Positions 14,920 to 32,085 of a stretch of 64,000 bases of DNA are shown here, piece after piece. The notes under the pieces were generated by a model that saw nothing but the letters and a program-made list of their open reading frames with translations, was not told where the DNA came from and made no database searches. This DNA comes from Artemia franciscana. Its lineage: Eukaryota > Arthropoda > Branchiopoda > Anostraca > Artemiidae. The DNA lies in NCBI RefSeq assembly GCF_032884065.1, contig NC_088868.1:2723043-2787042 (forward strand), written 5' to 3'. Every line of letters begins with the position of its first letter. Position 1 is the stretch's first letter. The position numbers and the translations under genes were made by a program.

Positions 14920-15019
14920 NNNNNNNNNNNNNNNNNNNNNNNNNNNNNNNNNNNNNNNNNNNNNNNNNNNNNNNNNNNNNNNNNNNNNNNNNNNNNNNNN
15001 NNNNNNNNNNNNNNNNNNN
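14920..15019. other. Assembly gap (100 N)
   Basis: Exactly 100 N, the usual placeholder for a scaffold gap of unknown size. Sequence on both sides belongs to the same repeated segment: the left side matches 25,320-25,360 and the right side matches 4582 onward. Confidence 0.98.
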
Positions 15020-18000
15020 TGCTTCATAAGCCAGTCAAACCACAATTCGGTTGTGGCTAATAACAGGCAATCCAGATTCTTTGTGAGAAATTATAGACAA
15101 AGGTGGGCATATAAGTCCAGGACTGTAGCAAAAATGAACTCAGATTTAGAAAATTTGAATACCATTTTTGATATGTACAAAAAAAAATAAGAGAAAGTAT
15201 TCAATCATTGAACTTAAGCTACTGCTAGAAAAAGCTAACGCAGTCATTAACATATCATCAAATTCACTAGCAAAGCTACATGCAAGCATTCACAAGCAGT
15301 GCTCAAAATTTTTGGAGCATCTACCAAAATCAGATTATGTCCCTGATGTTGCAGAATTCACCCTTGCATTGGGAAATGTCAGGGAACATTTTGTGTATAA
15401 TGAAGCTTATCACCTCGAATCAGTGTATAAAATCTTTGATGTCAACCATTGTTTGAGATGTGGTCACACTGGTGACCTTTACACTGCAATTCCAATTGAC
15501 GAGGAAGGAAGAGCAGTATTTTTTGATTATGGTAATAATCAAGCTGTAGAAGTTGGTAATAGATGCTTGTGTGTGACGACAACACAAAACGAGCAAGATA
15601 ATGAAACTGGGCAAAGCTTTCCTAATTTTGTATCTCCTTTTCTCAAAAGGTTAGTTGAAGGATCAGAATCGCAGTCTTCTACCAAGTTTGATGATGAAGA
15701 ATGGAATACTAACATACAAAGTAAAATTCTCATTGATATCTGCCAAAGATATATTGCAAAGGATTTGAATAAAAATACTGATGAGAGTAGGACCACCGAA
15801 AAAAATTCTGCTGTCAAAAGTCGTTTGGCAGACAAAAATCACCCATTTAAATGGAAATGTCACCAAGATCTCTGCAAATTTGAGCCGATTGACATTGAAA
15901 TGTGTCATATCCTCTTTTGCACAATTTCCGAAATGAACAAAGAAGATTCGTTAACGGATTCCCTTGTTGAATTGTATTTGGATAAATTCAATTATTGCAC
16001 AAACCAGTCAATTCACCCTGACAAAATGGGACATTCAATTTATTGTCACCCACGCAATGGATGTTACAGCTTTCTTCGTGCTCTACGAGCATTGGCGCCA
16101 CATTTTCCTGTTCTAGCAAACTTTGTTAGAATCTTGTACAAGGCAATAGAAAGATGCAGACTCATTAGAGATGTGAAAACAATTAGAAGCAAAGGTAGTA
16201 TTGCACAATTAAGATCCATAGTAGAAGCTGCAATTTCAAAACTGAGGATGAAAAACTTTACAATGTTTCTGGAGCATATGCGTCCTCGGGTTTCTACAGA
16301 AGAATCGGAAATTATGAATATCTTTGGGAAAAATATTATGAAAGTAGCTGAAATAAGAGACGAATACCCATCAGTTCCTTGTGATTGTTGCGAACAGTTA
16401 AAACTGCCAAATGAGGTAAAAGTTCTTGGCTCTTTTTCGAAGCGAAAGGGCTTTGATTATATGACCCAAATTCTTCAAGAAGAGACTTATAAGTATGTAC
16501 CTAGAGAAGAGAGAGATGGTCTCCAAATGTCAATTGACTGGATGGACTACTTATTGGAAACATTCAAGCTGTGTGAGTATTGTGCAGGAAAAATGCTCTC
16601 AAATAAAGAAAATGTACGTTCTGTTGGAAATAACCTTAACGTCCAAGCAACTCCAGATTGCATCAAGAATTTGAATAAATTTGAACTGGCAATGATAAGA
16701 TTTGTCATGCCATGTCTAACTGTTGTTAGACTTGGACAAGTCATGGGATCAAAGAGACCTGCAAACGAATTGACAGAGGCTCTTAAAGGAAGAATTGTAT
16801 ATCTACCTGTAGATGTAGCAAATGCGGATGTACAACCAGACAAGTTGCTCAACATTGACAGCTTTGTGATACTTGTCAATGGTCAACCAACCTATAATAA
16901 AAATGTTTGGACAGCACTTATTGATTTGAGGAAAATACACAAAGCACTAATTTGGTTGAAAGAAAACAATATGGTGTACAGGAACATCAAAGCGTACACA
17001 CTAGAGGAGTTGCAAGAGATTCTTGAGAGTCGTTTATTAGAAAAAGAAGAGGGACAAGAACAAACTTATGAAATACCAGAGGGAGCAATATTAGAAAAAC
17101 TTACAAATGATGCCAAATCACACTTAGTAGAGCATTTCTCTATACAACCACTAGACTCGTCAGTACCGAAAGACTTTATAGATGACTTCAAGAACAATAA
17201 AAACATTGAAAATGACCAATTTCAATTGAAAAGATTACATGGTTTAGGGGAGGATCTCTTTCAAGAGGAATTGGACATCAAAGCATTTCCAAATCTCTTC
17301 CCTGATGGCAAAAACCATATGCGGGACATGGCCCGTCAGTTTTCGATGCGAAATGCAGACTACATCAAAGGGCGTCTTCTTAGTAGACACCCGCAGTTCC
17401 GTTTAGATAAAAACTATCTATTTCACAACTTTCAACATCAAGAGTTGTCTTACTTTTGTAACAGTGTTGCACATATGATTAGGACTGTCAGGCCTAATCA
17501 AAGTGCAAAAGATTTTCTGGATCGAGTTCGACACAGAGACGGTGAAATGGAAACGTCAATTTTTTCAGTCCAGTCAAAAGTGAGAGGATCTCGACAATAT
17601 TTTCATGCTTTGGCGGGAAAAGTCAAGTCTATGATAGAGCAAGAAGGGCCACCAACGTTATTTATTACAGCCTCTTGTGCAGAATGGTATTCTCCAGAAT
17701 TCATAAAACATTTACGTGACATCAACAGTCATGTGGTTGGTGTCGATAAAATGACACCAGCTGAATTAACAGCAATGGACCCTGTGTCTGTGGCTATACA
17801 TTTCCACAAAAAATGGAGGGCCATATTCAACAACCTTATCTGTGCAAAGTTGAATCCTGTCTTTGGTAAAATCAAGGATTACTTTTGGCGAATTGAATAC
17901 CAAACGAGAGGTGCTCCACATGTGCATTGCATTCTCTGGGTAGAAGATGCACCAGTCATTGGAAAATCATCACTGGATGAAGTTACAAGGTACATTGATA

Positions 18001-21000
18001 GCATTATCACATGCCAATTTCCTGATAAACTATTGAGTCCAACCCTGCACAAACTCGTTGTCGATCACCAGATGCACCGCTGCAACAAATACTGCCAACG
18101 GAAATTCAAAAGAAATTCAGGCAAATGGATTAGTTATTGCAGATTCGGCTTTCCTCGCCCTTCTAAAACACAAACTGAAGTCCATGATGTGATTGATTGT
18201 TTGGCTCATGGGACAAACCGCCAAAAACCAAGAAAGAGGATCTATGACATTGCTCGTACAGATAAGGAGAGGTACATCAATGATTACAATCCCTCATTGT
18301 TATTGGCCAATTTGTCAAATGTAGATGTTCAATATATTGGCCATATCGGCTCCAAGTTGCCATACTATATAACAGACTACATGACGAAAGGTGAGAAGTC
18401 AGAAATTGATGAGATGTGGGAAGAAGTGAATAATGCGTACAAAGGTCTGGGCCCACGAGCAATGTCTTTTCTATTAAACTCAGTTAAAACGCGTCAAGTT
18501 GGAGCAGTAGAGGCGGCAGATAGGCTTCTTGGCACAAAATTGTACAGTTTCTCAAGACAATTCAGATTTGTGGATTTATCGAAGGTGACAGAACTAAAAA
18601 GGACACTTAAACCATTCAAGGAATTGGAAGTAATTGCAAGTAAGGATCCCCAAAGTTCGGATCTGTATGTTGCCCACTGGGTAGCTGATGTTTATCCAAA
18701 TAGGCCAGAGCATATGGAACACATGAGTCTATATGAGCTGCTGTCTTGGCATGAACGCGAACGACGGGGCAATGATGAAAAAATGTTACTGCAAACAGGT
18801 TCGTTTTTTTTAAGACGACGCACTCAAAAACCATATATCATACAGCACAAAAAGGCCAATCCTTTGGAATCCGACGAGAAGAAAGAACAGTACTACGGTA
18901 TGCTGTTGAAATTGTTCAAGCCATGGAGAAATGAACGCGATATTCTGGTTAATGACTTCAACAACTTTGAAACATATTGCATTGAAAGTGAAAAATATCC
19001 AGCCATGGTAGCCTATCATGAGAAACTGGTAAATAAAACCAAATGCGATGCCGAATTTGAGACAAGAGTACGCCAGCGAGCCACGGAAATTCAGGTTACT
19101 GAAATGAATGACTTAACTGATGGGCAACATGAGATTGATGATCCAAATAACGCTATACAAGGAGAGATTATTGATAGAGCAGCTGATGCTATGGAAGATT
19201 TAGTCAATGCGAATAGGCAGCTACTAGAGTCAATCACAAGTGAAGAGTTGTCAAATGACTTCAATTCCCTTAATTTAGATCAGAAGAGAATTGTAGACAG
19301 AATTATAGGCAACCTAAAAAATGGCAGCAATGATAAGCCTATCAGACTGATAGTGTCTGGCTTTGGGGGAACTGGGAAGTCACGAGTAATTAGTGTACTT
19401 AGAAGGTTCATTTGTCAGGAGTTCGTGAGGGAGGAATGTCCAGTTGTTGTTATGGCCCCAACTGGACTTGCTGCTCATAGTATAAAGGGTGTTACCATTC
19501 ATCGATGCTTAAGCCTGCCAGTTGACCAGCAGAAAACTGCAAAGTATTCATCGTTATCCACCGAACAATTGCTGACATTAAGAAAAACCCTTGGACGAAC
19601 TCGACTTTTCATTATAGATGAAATAAGTATGGTCTCGTCTCTAATGCTGATGTATATTCATTTGCGCTTGACGGAAATTAAATCTACTAATTTCCCAATG
19701 GGAAATGCCAACTTTGTTCTCTTTGGAGATTTTCTTCAATTGAGGCCTGTGTCGGCAAATCCACCGTTTATTCCTCTTACTCGTCTAGAAATCCGAAATA
19801 GACTTGGATCCATGGGATCCTTTAATCTATGGCATGAATTTGAGTATGATGAGCTGACAATCAACATGAGGCAAAAAAATGACAAGCCATATGCGGATAC
19901 ACTTGCAAACATAAGGCTTGGAAATTGTGAAGAACAGCATCTCCAGTGTCTTTCTACACGGAAATTTGGATGCATGTCGCGAGCCACCTCAGAAGAAATT
20001 ACCAAATTATATTGTAATTTGTGTAAGGAAGGGAAAGTGCCGGTTATTTTGATGCCCACAAACGACGACTGTAGGCTAATAAACAACACACTGCTAAAGG
20101 AAACGAGCTCGAAACATGTTACACTGACTGCCATTGATTGTCTTTCTTCGGTGGTCAGAAATAAAAGAATTGAAGAAGAAGCAGCAAAAAGTGTTTCAAG
20201 CTTTGCAGATGACTGCAAACGAACAGCTGGTGCATTAACAACATTGGTACTATCAATTGGTGCACGAGTAATGCTTCAAAGAAACATTGCAGTGGATAAA
20301 GGCTTAGTAAACGGATCCATGGGCTACGTCAAAGAGTTTAAAAGTATACCATCTGGTGAAATAGTTAGTGTTTGGTACAATTTGATGGTCAAGATCAGTT
20401 GACAAGCATAGGCCGTGCTACAGTTCGATTTGAAGCACTCAAAGAGGTTTATTATACTAGAAAACAGTTTCCATTGCAACTAGCATTTGCAATTACTATT
20501 CACAAGTCCAAGGCCTCAGCTTGGAATGTGCTATCGTCGATGCAGTAAGCCGTTGCTTTGGACCGGGGATGATTTATGTTGCATTATCCAGAGTTACCAC
20601 TAGCGCAGGGCTGCATCTTGTGGAACTTGATCCAAGTAAAATTATTGCTGACATGGAAGCAATCTCAGAGTATAATCGTCTTAGGAGTAGTTATAGACCT
20701 GACCTTCCATTATTGAGAATCATCCAAACACCCACAACTAATTTGAATGAGGACGTCGTGGAAATAGGTAGCATAGGAGATGTTTATCCGAAAAGGAAGA
20801 AAAATGTCGAACATGCAATCATTGGAAAAGGGGAAAAAAGAAAGCCAGCAAGAGAAGATTCGTTTCCAAATAAGACAAAAAGCCGAAAAACAATGTCTAT
20901 AACAAATGAAGTAAGATCAAACGCTACGATATTGCCAACGACAGGTGATAGCGTTATCCTAGGTATTGAAGGCAACAAGAAACGATCCAACCAAAAGCAG

Positions 21001-21942
21001 CTCTACCAAAGGGGTATTGGTGCAGGAAGAAAAGGTTTCCAAAACAGAGATGGTGTTTCATGCTATGCAAACTCTGCAGTTCAGTGCGTTTTCAGCTTAC
21101 ACAGAATACTTTTTGATAGGCTGCAAAATTCACAAGGCAACGTTGCAACTGAAATTTTACGGCTAGCAGTGTCGTCCCTTGACAAGATAGAGTCAACAGT
21201 CCAGCTAAGATCATTGCTGCCGACTGTGTATGGATTTGTTGAGGACGAACAGCAGTCACTCTGCGAGTTTTGGGAAGCTTTGTTTAGAAGTATGGATGAA
21301 GAAAACTCGGAAACAAGCACAACAACTGCCCTCAGTCCTCTTAGTAGACTATTTCAGTTCAAGAATCATAAATTTTTGGCTTGTCACCGCTGTAACTGGA
21401 GCCAAATAGATGATAATATGACAAATGGAAAAGTGTGCTATTTTCCAGTTCCAGGAGTTCTGAATCCCGATGCACCCGCTCATGAAGAGGTTGTTGAGAC
21501 ATCGGACATTCAATTTAGTGAAGTGTTAAGTCCATATCCTGTTGGAAAATTTTGCCCAAATGAACATCAACTAACATCACACACAGTTTTTACTGAAATG
21601 CCGCAGTTTCTTGCAATTAACTTGGACAGGAGTGCAATGACACATAAAATTACGAGAAGAATAATTAGTTTTGAGCCAGATCACATTTTTTTGGAAAGCA
21701 CAATGAGTGAGGTCATATCAGACGTTAGCTACAATGATATCGTCGTATCTTTGGGGCGATATAGAGCTATTGCCATTGTTGTTCATACAGGTATTAATTT
21801 CAACTCGGGTCACTATTACGTTTACAGGCGAACGTTGGAAGGCACATGGTGTCTCTGCGATGATTCAAATGTGAAATTGATGGGAAAGCAAGCAATGGAC
21901 TGCTCAGGTATGACTTTTGCTGTTCTTCAAAGATGTAGCTAA
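15020..21942 (+). pseudogene. Helitron Rep-helicase-USP gene, copy 2, 5' cut by the gap and frameshifted
   Basis: This matches copy 1 from 4582 to 11,508 at about 99 per cent. The first 1167 bases of the gene are missing in the gap. Three frame breaks are visible: one extra A in the A run at 15,179-15,187, one G lost near 20,374 (GGG to GG) and one C lost near 20,508 (CCC to CC). A 3-base deletion near 16,815 removes one residue in frame. About 27 amino-acid replacements and roughly 20 silent changes separate the copies by eye. The HUH, Y2, Walker and USP catalytic residues are all unchanged. All three frameshifts are homopolymer-length changes, so they could be read errors and the gene could be intact in the animal. 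The open pieces are 15,168-20,402 and 20,521-21,942. Confidence 0.9.
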
Positions 21943-25360
<3,418 letters not shown>

Positions 25361-26673
25361 CTCGTTAGTTAAACGAGCAATATTGAATTTACACTCAGTG
25401 TCTTGACATATGTCTAATATATAACAGCATTAATTAACTATAAAACCCTAGTAATTATTATTTTGGAACAATAAGACCAACCGACCCAGGGGGAACCTTT
25501 GTATTTAGGTAATTTACCTGCTCTTCAAATTTGCGTATCCAAAGATTTTTATAACATTTAATTTTGAGATTTGTTGAACACATTTTTCCAAAACTTGTAC
25601 TTTATATTGAAATTAATTTATGATTATCCAATACGATTTAAAAATAGATTACATACAAAATACATTTCCCTGCTATTTTATAAAATACTCTGTAACAGTA
25701 ATTAACAATCAATTCTAGCACTTCCACAGTATATCTCTATTTGCTTGTCATATCATTTTTTACTATATCATGGATGTCAAAATTTGAAAAACTAATTTTT
25801 ATTACGGGATTCATTCATTCACCTATATGTTCAGTACTATCGAGTTTCACTAAATTAACACAAATTAACAAGCCGCAAAAAATTCCATAATGTCAGCATT
25901 GTTAGTGGGGGAATAACAATTAACTGTTCATTCTCAAAACAAACTGTATGAACAATTTTTTTAAAATTTCATCAGTAAATAATTGACCTTTTTAATACTT
26001 AATTTCGGTCAATTCATTGTTTACAAAAATCTTCCTCTATATAATTGCCAAATGAAATAAAATAGTGGGGAACTAAAAAAAATTTACTACAGGAAAGTAC
26101 AAAAGTAATAAATTAAATGGCAATGTTAATAAAGGTTTATCTCATTTTTTTAATTATTATTTTTTGGCATATTTAAATAACATACAACAAATCTAAATTA
26201 AATAATTAAACAAACATAAATAACATACATATGTAAGGTGAAATATGTACCACAATTAGATTTGAATAGCACAATAGTCACAGACAAAAATTATTAAAGC
26301 AGCAATACACCTAGACATTGGTTTTGATAAATTTAGTTAAATTTTTTTTTAAACTAGAAAATTTAGGTTTAAAATATTATAATATGAATACAGCGTATGT
26401 AACTTCTTAATTTACTTATAATATAATTCAATCAAAATTAACAAATCTCATTCACTTTTACGAATAAATAATTCTGAAACTTTGGAATTAATTGTTTTAT
26501 TCAGGGCTCCTAAGGAGAAACAATAAATAGCTATTGACATACCTATTGCAGTTTAGAAATTTTGAAGTATTGGATAAATCAAATTAGAACAATTATTTTC
26601 CGTTAGATAATTTATCAACACATCTATATTATATCCGTTTCATTCCTTTCGCTGGATTTTCCAATAACTGGCA
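25361..26673. other. AT-rich spacer
   Basis: No gene, repeat or RNA was recognised. The sequence is very A+T rich and lies between the duplicated Helitron segment and the 3' end of the minus-strand spliced gene, so part of it may be that gene's 3' untranslated region. Confidence 0.4.
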
Positions 26674-26718
26674 TTAAATATTTTTCGCCATATATTTATA
26701 AGTCTCAAGAGACTTCTT
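26674..26718 (-). CDS. Probable terminal exon of the spliced unknown gene
   Basis: A strong acceptor (CATATTTTTACAG) is followed in phase 0 by KKSLETYKYMAKNI and a TAA. A weaker alternative terminal exon at 26894-26865 would give LDPVLEVCL and TGA after a poorer acceptor. I prefer the first because of its acceptor and its continuing charged-helix character. Confidence 0.5.
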   Translation of the reverse strand, partial: KKSLETYKYMAKNI

Positions 26719-28373
26719 CTGTAAAAATATGTTAATAATTGGCAATTATTCCTCCTCTGAATGTTTTTAAGTCATGTTGATTTTCAGTACTGGCTGACTG
26801 TGTTGGCTTTGCAACTTGATGCCTTTAACGAGGTCGAGCTCGAGATGCCGTTTTACGTCTGATTTCAAAGACAAACCTCCAACACAGGATCAAGCTTATT
26901 TGAATTAATTTTCTTATAAAACATCAATTAAACACTTTTAAATAATCATTACAATAGAAATGTCCATTGAGAATTGAATTTAAATTTTTCAAATAAAATT
27001 AATCATGAATGCACTCACCCATTCTGCCTTGTGCGCCCTCTGCTGAATCATCGACCTTATGTTTAATTTTTTTAAAACTTTGCTCCGATACTCTGCAAAA
27101 CCTCTCCTGAGCCACTCCTCTTCATTCAATTTCAATGCTGCAAAATGAATTAAGTTGTTATTTATGTACTAAATGAATGATCTTTTTTTAAATATGAAGA
27201 AAATACAAATAGGTAACACAAGTAATCTAAAAATTTAAATAGGAATTAGAATTTTCATTACACTGAAAATAAGTTTAGGGAGGTCTAAAAGCAAATAAAA
27301 TTTAACTATTCTGTCCTGTATCATTAGTGTCTATCCCATCTCTAAACTGAGGGGAGTATTGGCAACCTCAGCTGAATACTGAGTGATTTTATGTCATTTT
27401 TAAATCAAATAGAAGAGAGTACTATTATGAGTCTTTTAGAGACATAATTTGTTTTAGAACTCGTTCATTGCTAAAGTATACATATTATTAATAATATTTT
27501 TTCAGACTTCAATTAAAATATTTTTTATTTTATTATCTGTTTTTGTAAATTGTTCCAAAACTTTCGATTTATTACACTTATAGATTGTAAAAAAATTCAA
27601 ACAATATATTTATTTCATGACCATTATTTGTAAATCAACAGGTATTTTATTTTATGTTTAAAATTTTATATTAAAATATATAATTTTTTTAATTCTTTAT
27701 CGGAACTTCTATTTTATTACCATGAATACATTTAATATTATTAGAAGGGGTCATACAAAAAGAAAATCGATGACTATAGAAAGAGTCGCTTCCGGGATCA
27801 AGAGAACTATTAGAGACATAACTAAACTAGCACAAATTACTACCCCAAGATTTGTGGTAATACATTTTTAAAGTCATATGTTGTTCTATAAACAAGTGAG
27901 TGTGCATTATAAAAGTATTTTGGTCGTAATGATACCTTATAACAATACAATAAGAAATAAACAATTTTTTCCCAAAATGTCTTCAAATAAATGGGGAATT
28001 TATTTAAATGTTAACTTTATTTCAGTAGTAAACACACTCACTTATTTAGAGACAACTATTTCAAATAAGAATAATTTAGATACAAATGTAAAGAAGAAGA
28101 GTGTGCTTGTAATTAGGATAAGCAAATGATCTTTGTACTTACATTCTTCGCTGTCATTAATTGAGCTGTACACATTGTGTGCAGAACGAACAGCGTCCTC
28201 TTTCTGGAGGAACATCCTCCAGCTTTCGCTGTCGTGCTTTATCTGGGCATAAATTTTGCTCATTTTCAAATGCCCCTCTAATACCTCTTTATTATTTTTT
28301 TTTTGGAGATAAATTTTCACAGCTCCAACCTAAAAATAAAAACTACAAATAAGTTTATTCATATATATATATT

Positions 28374-28467
<94 letters not shown>

Positions 28468-31037
28468 AAGAAAGGTTGGATACAATAATTTTTACTGGAT
28501 ATCAATGTTAAATCGTGATAAATTTCATAATTATATAACAACCATTAATTTTTTATTTTAATATCAATTTAAAAAATCTGATTTGAGAATAACAAGTTTT
28601 AACATGTTTATATGAAATCATAAACATACATTTAGATAATATAGTTTCAAGAATTTACTGTTAATTTTGTACGCGTTTAACAATACAAAATTCGATTACA
28701 TAAATAACATTAGATACTGTATTAGATCACTTGCAAATAATAATTGGAAACATAGTCAAAATTCGAATTGAAATATAAGTATTACGACATCACTTTTTGA
28801 AAATGCAAACAAATTTATTTACTACACATAACATTTATGTTAAAAAAAAAATTTCTGGAAAGAATACTTCAGTCTTGACTATATTTAAAGGCATAATAAT
28901 TATTTGCATTAACAAACCCTTGTATGGAAACAATTGTCTAAAAGAGGAAATCAACATCTATAATTTGGCCTGTCCGAGAACGTTAATAAATCCCGGTCTT
29001 GTCCCACATTTCCTTCTAAACTCAAGCAATGAATTATTGTTGTTGCGGATCATTGAAAAACATAAATTCAATAACATATAACAATGGTTATTTCTACAAT
29101 GAGATGGCAACCCATATTTGTATTCATTGCCGAGATTCTATTCCAAAACCTTTTTAGCGTCTATATTCATTATTATGATACATAATTTTTTGGGGTATTT
29201 ATATTATACAGCGCCGACATACCATTCTTCATCCAATTAGAACCTGTTTCTCTCATGCTCAATCCTAATTGAATATATTAAATTGAACGATTTTTCCTTT
29301 CACACTTTATAAACAATCTTGGGAAATAGACTGGGTCTGAATCATTAATGTATTACGTAAAATTAATGTGCATATTAACAATAATGAATTGTTCTGTAAC
29401 TTCACTCTGTCCGAATACCGTACCCCTCCCCCTAATTGCAAATATCTAGCCAATTGCAAATATTCTAATTTGCAAATATCTAGCCAAAATTATATATCTC
29501 CAATTAAGTCAGTAACTTCTCTTTGTCTGATCTCTCGCTTACTAATAGAAACTAATTCATAGAAATAAATTTATATAAAGAAAGAAAATATAACCCTTCG
29601 AAACTTGTCACAGGAATTTATTTTAATAATTGTCGTACATTCGTTTATTATTATTATTTTATCTGCATTTTAACTTCGTTAAAAAACTATGCAAAGCCTT
29701 ATAAATATAAATACTAATAATTAAAAATATTTACATTTTAATCATATGTCAATTTATTGAAATAACTTCATTAGATATATTGCTTAATTTTCTTTATTTT
29801 TCTACAGTCAATTATATCTTTTACTACACTCTATAATTTTTTCACATATGACTAATTAGGCATCAATTGCCATAAAAAAATTAAAACCTATTTATTGCAA
29901 ACTGTTTTTTTATAGGTTTTTCACTATTTTGATTTAATTTATCAAATTTTGTACTAATTTCATAGAATTTGCCTCTGAGTACTGACAATTTATTTCAGTC
30001 GATACTTACTCTAATTTTCATAGTGACATCGTTCTTTGCCATTTTCTCTATTTCACTCATTACTTCATTTGCATCGTCCATTTTTACAAATTTCATTACT
30101 TTTTCGTATAGGTGATGACAAAATTCCATTTTGTTCATCTAGAATATATCATTAGCATAGATTAAAAAGTAGGTTTGGTAAATTCACAAGATTTATAATT
30201 TAAAATACTGTAACCAGAATTAATGAATATTAATTCATATCATATATTAAAATAAAAACACTCGGATAATTATATTATGAACTAATATGATTGAACAAGT
30301 ATAAATATTAACGGAAAGATATTTAATGCTAATTAGAGCAATGAGTGTGTTATTTCAGGTACAGTTAACATAGCTCCAAATAGGTACTGTGATGAATAAT
30401 TAACGGGGAGGGGCAGAAGCTGTCTGATTATTTACTACCAACCACAGTTTTGACTCTCAGCCACTATTTTCTTTCTCATCGTCCATAGTCTACTTATAAT
30501 ACTCAATGCAATCAATTTTTTACATACTAACATCACATTCTATCCATTTTTGGAATTTTACAATCTTAAACATCAACAAACAATACGATAAGTTACAGCG
30601 ACCTTATATTATTAGAGAGGGATATTGGATATGTAGCGCCAATGCTTCTCGCGTTTTCAAATACACAATACAATTGCCCCAATAATAACCTTTGTAAGTC
30701 ATTGACATATCATGTTTCATTTTTATTAAAACTAAAATTTAATCGCTAAATAAATCTCTATTTTCTTTTTTTTTAGTGATAATGTTTGGCTGAAATACTG
30801 AAACAATACGAAGGTAATATGTTAACAGACCTATTCAACATGTTTACAATATCATCTTGAAAACAAATAATTTATTCATTCCCAAATCAATTGCAAAATT
30901 ATTTTAAGTGAAGCAAATGTTTTCTAGAATAAAAAAATTGGCCCATTTGAAACATTATACAAAAAATTGGGAATTATCGATTTCATATTTTCAAATTATA
31001 AATTTCAATTCTATAATGAAAAGAGAAAAGACCAGTA

Positions 31038-31104
<67 letters not shown>

Positions 31105-32085
31105 AATGAGAAAAAGAAGACTATTTTCCTACATTAGTGATTAATATAGATCAGCAATTGAATGAGGCCTTAACCCTACTCATCCATACAATCACACAGG
31201 TCAAACAGCATAGCCATACACAATCCATCATAAAGAATAATCCACGGACAGGCAATCGTGTCGTCAGTAAGTGGTAGTCGTAATTTACCAAACATAAAAA
31301 AAAAGAAAAAAAGAAGATACAAATAATTCATAGGCAACAACCCAACACAAGGGCTCATTAGGAGAATACACACTTGCCTATAGGGTTTCGGCACTTAATA
31401 TCAAATTAGATATTTAATTCAACCACTTAATAAATCTATATTATTTTTTGGTTGTTATAATGTTTGAGTGAGTAACTTAATCATTATGAAGGTAATATGC
31501 TACCAAATCAGAATAATATAATTAAAATTAACACTTGCTAATGAATGATTCATCCTTTTGCAAGTCAATAATAAAATAATTTGGTGAAACGCATTTTATT
31601 ACAAGAAAAAATAACCACAGATTTGGCATATTGCGTGCGAACATTTTTTTTTAATTATAGCAATTGAATAGTTCAAAACTAAAATTTGAACTTTCTAAGA
31701 TAACGCAACACTTAATTCAACAATTTCTTTTGAAAAATAATACATTTCTTTTCCAATTTCTTACTGCTTGAAGGAGGAATGTTTTCGTAGGGATTAATAA
31801 TATGTATTAATAATTACGCTAATACATATCATTCTTAAATTAAATTTTTCTGAATATGTATTTAACTTTTTAAATAGTAATATAATTCTTTTCAAAATCA
31901 AATTCTAAACATTCGGAACTACAACATTTTTAGAACAACATTTTAATGTTTACCTTTTTCTCTTCCAATTGCCCAAAACTATTGGCTTGGGACAAGGCCA
32001 AAATCTCCTCATCAACTATACTTCTTTGGCCAGATGGTAGAAGATCGTCCATTACTAATAGGTTCATGTCGTCGTTGGAAGTATC
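26674..32085 (-). CDS. Spliced host gene of unknown function (partial)
   Basis: Exons were found from paired splice signals and agreeing phases, in transcription order: 32085-31954 (44 codons), 30138-30010 (43), 28329-28143 (62 codons plus 1 base), 27137-27019 (2 bases plus 39 codons) and probably 26718-26674 (14 codons and stop). Every donor is GTRAGT-like and each reading frame is open. The split codon between the third and fourth exons reads through correctly. The product seen is about 203 residues, acidic at the start (DTSNDDMNLL) and helical and charged later (QIKHDSESWRMFLQ, LNEEEWLRRGFAEYRSKVL). The middle recalls the helical TFIIS N-terminal type of bundle, but too weakly to name. Introns of about 0.3 to 1.8 kb hold microsatellites. 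The 5' end is uncertain. Confidence 0.7.
27019..27137 (-). CDS. Exon of the spliced unknown gene
   Basis: 119 bases: two bases complete the split codon, then 39 codons. Acceptor TTCATTTTGCAG, donor GAATGG/GTGAGTGC. It encodes LKLNEEEWLRRGFAEYRSK and ends RAHKAEW, a strongly charged, probably helical segment. Confidence 0.75.
28143..28329 (-). CDS. Exon of the spliced unknown gene
   Basis: 187 bases starting in phase 0 and leaving one base for the next exon. Acceptor TTTATTTTTAG precedes GTTGGAGCT; donor GAAGAAT/GTAAGTAC. It encodes VGAVKIYLQKKNNKEVLEG and then SKIYAQIKHDSESWRMFLQ. Base composition is less A+T rich than the introns on either side. Confidence 0.75.
28362..28464. repeat. (TA)n microsatellite in an intron
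   Basis: About 100 bases of TA repeat starting 33 bases beyond the 5' edge of the 28143-28329 exon, in the intron of the minus-strand gene. Confidence 0.95.
30010..30138 (-). CDS. Exon of the spliced unknown gene
   Basis: 129 bases, 43 codons, phase 0 to phase 0. Acceptor ATATTCTAG precedes ATGAACAAA; donor ATTAGA/GTAAGTATC. It encodes MNKMEFCHHLYEKVMKF and then a charged helix rich in Met, Glu and Lys. The ATG at the exon start could be an alternative initiation site. Confidence 0.7.
31039..31102 (+). repeat. Poly(A) tract of 64 bases
   Basis: An uninterrupted run of A on the plus strand, inside the intron between the exons at 31,954 and 30,138. Such a run can mark the tail of a retroposed sequence, but I found no recognisable element or target-site duplication beside it. 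Confidence 0.9.
31954..32085 (-). CDS. Exon of the spliced unknown gene (first secure exon)
   Basis: 132 bases, exactly 44 codons, phase 0 at both ends. The acceptor reads AAATTATAG before GATACTTCC and the donor reads AAAAAG/GTAAAC. It encodes an acidic stretch (DDMNLLVMDDLLPSGQ) and then EEILALSQANSFGQLEEKK. No ATG fits its start well, so an upstream exon is expected. Confidence 0.65.

Noticed and set aside
26865-26894. Alternative last exon of the spliced gene (LDPVLEVCL then stop)
   Set aside because: Its acceptor lacks a pyrimidine tract; the exon at 26,674-26,718 has a much better acceptor.
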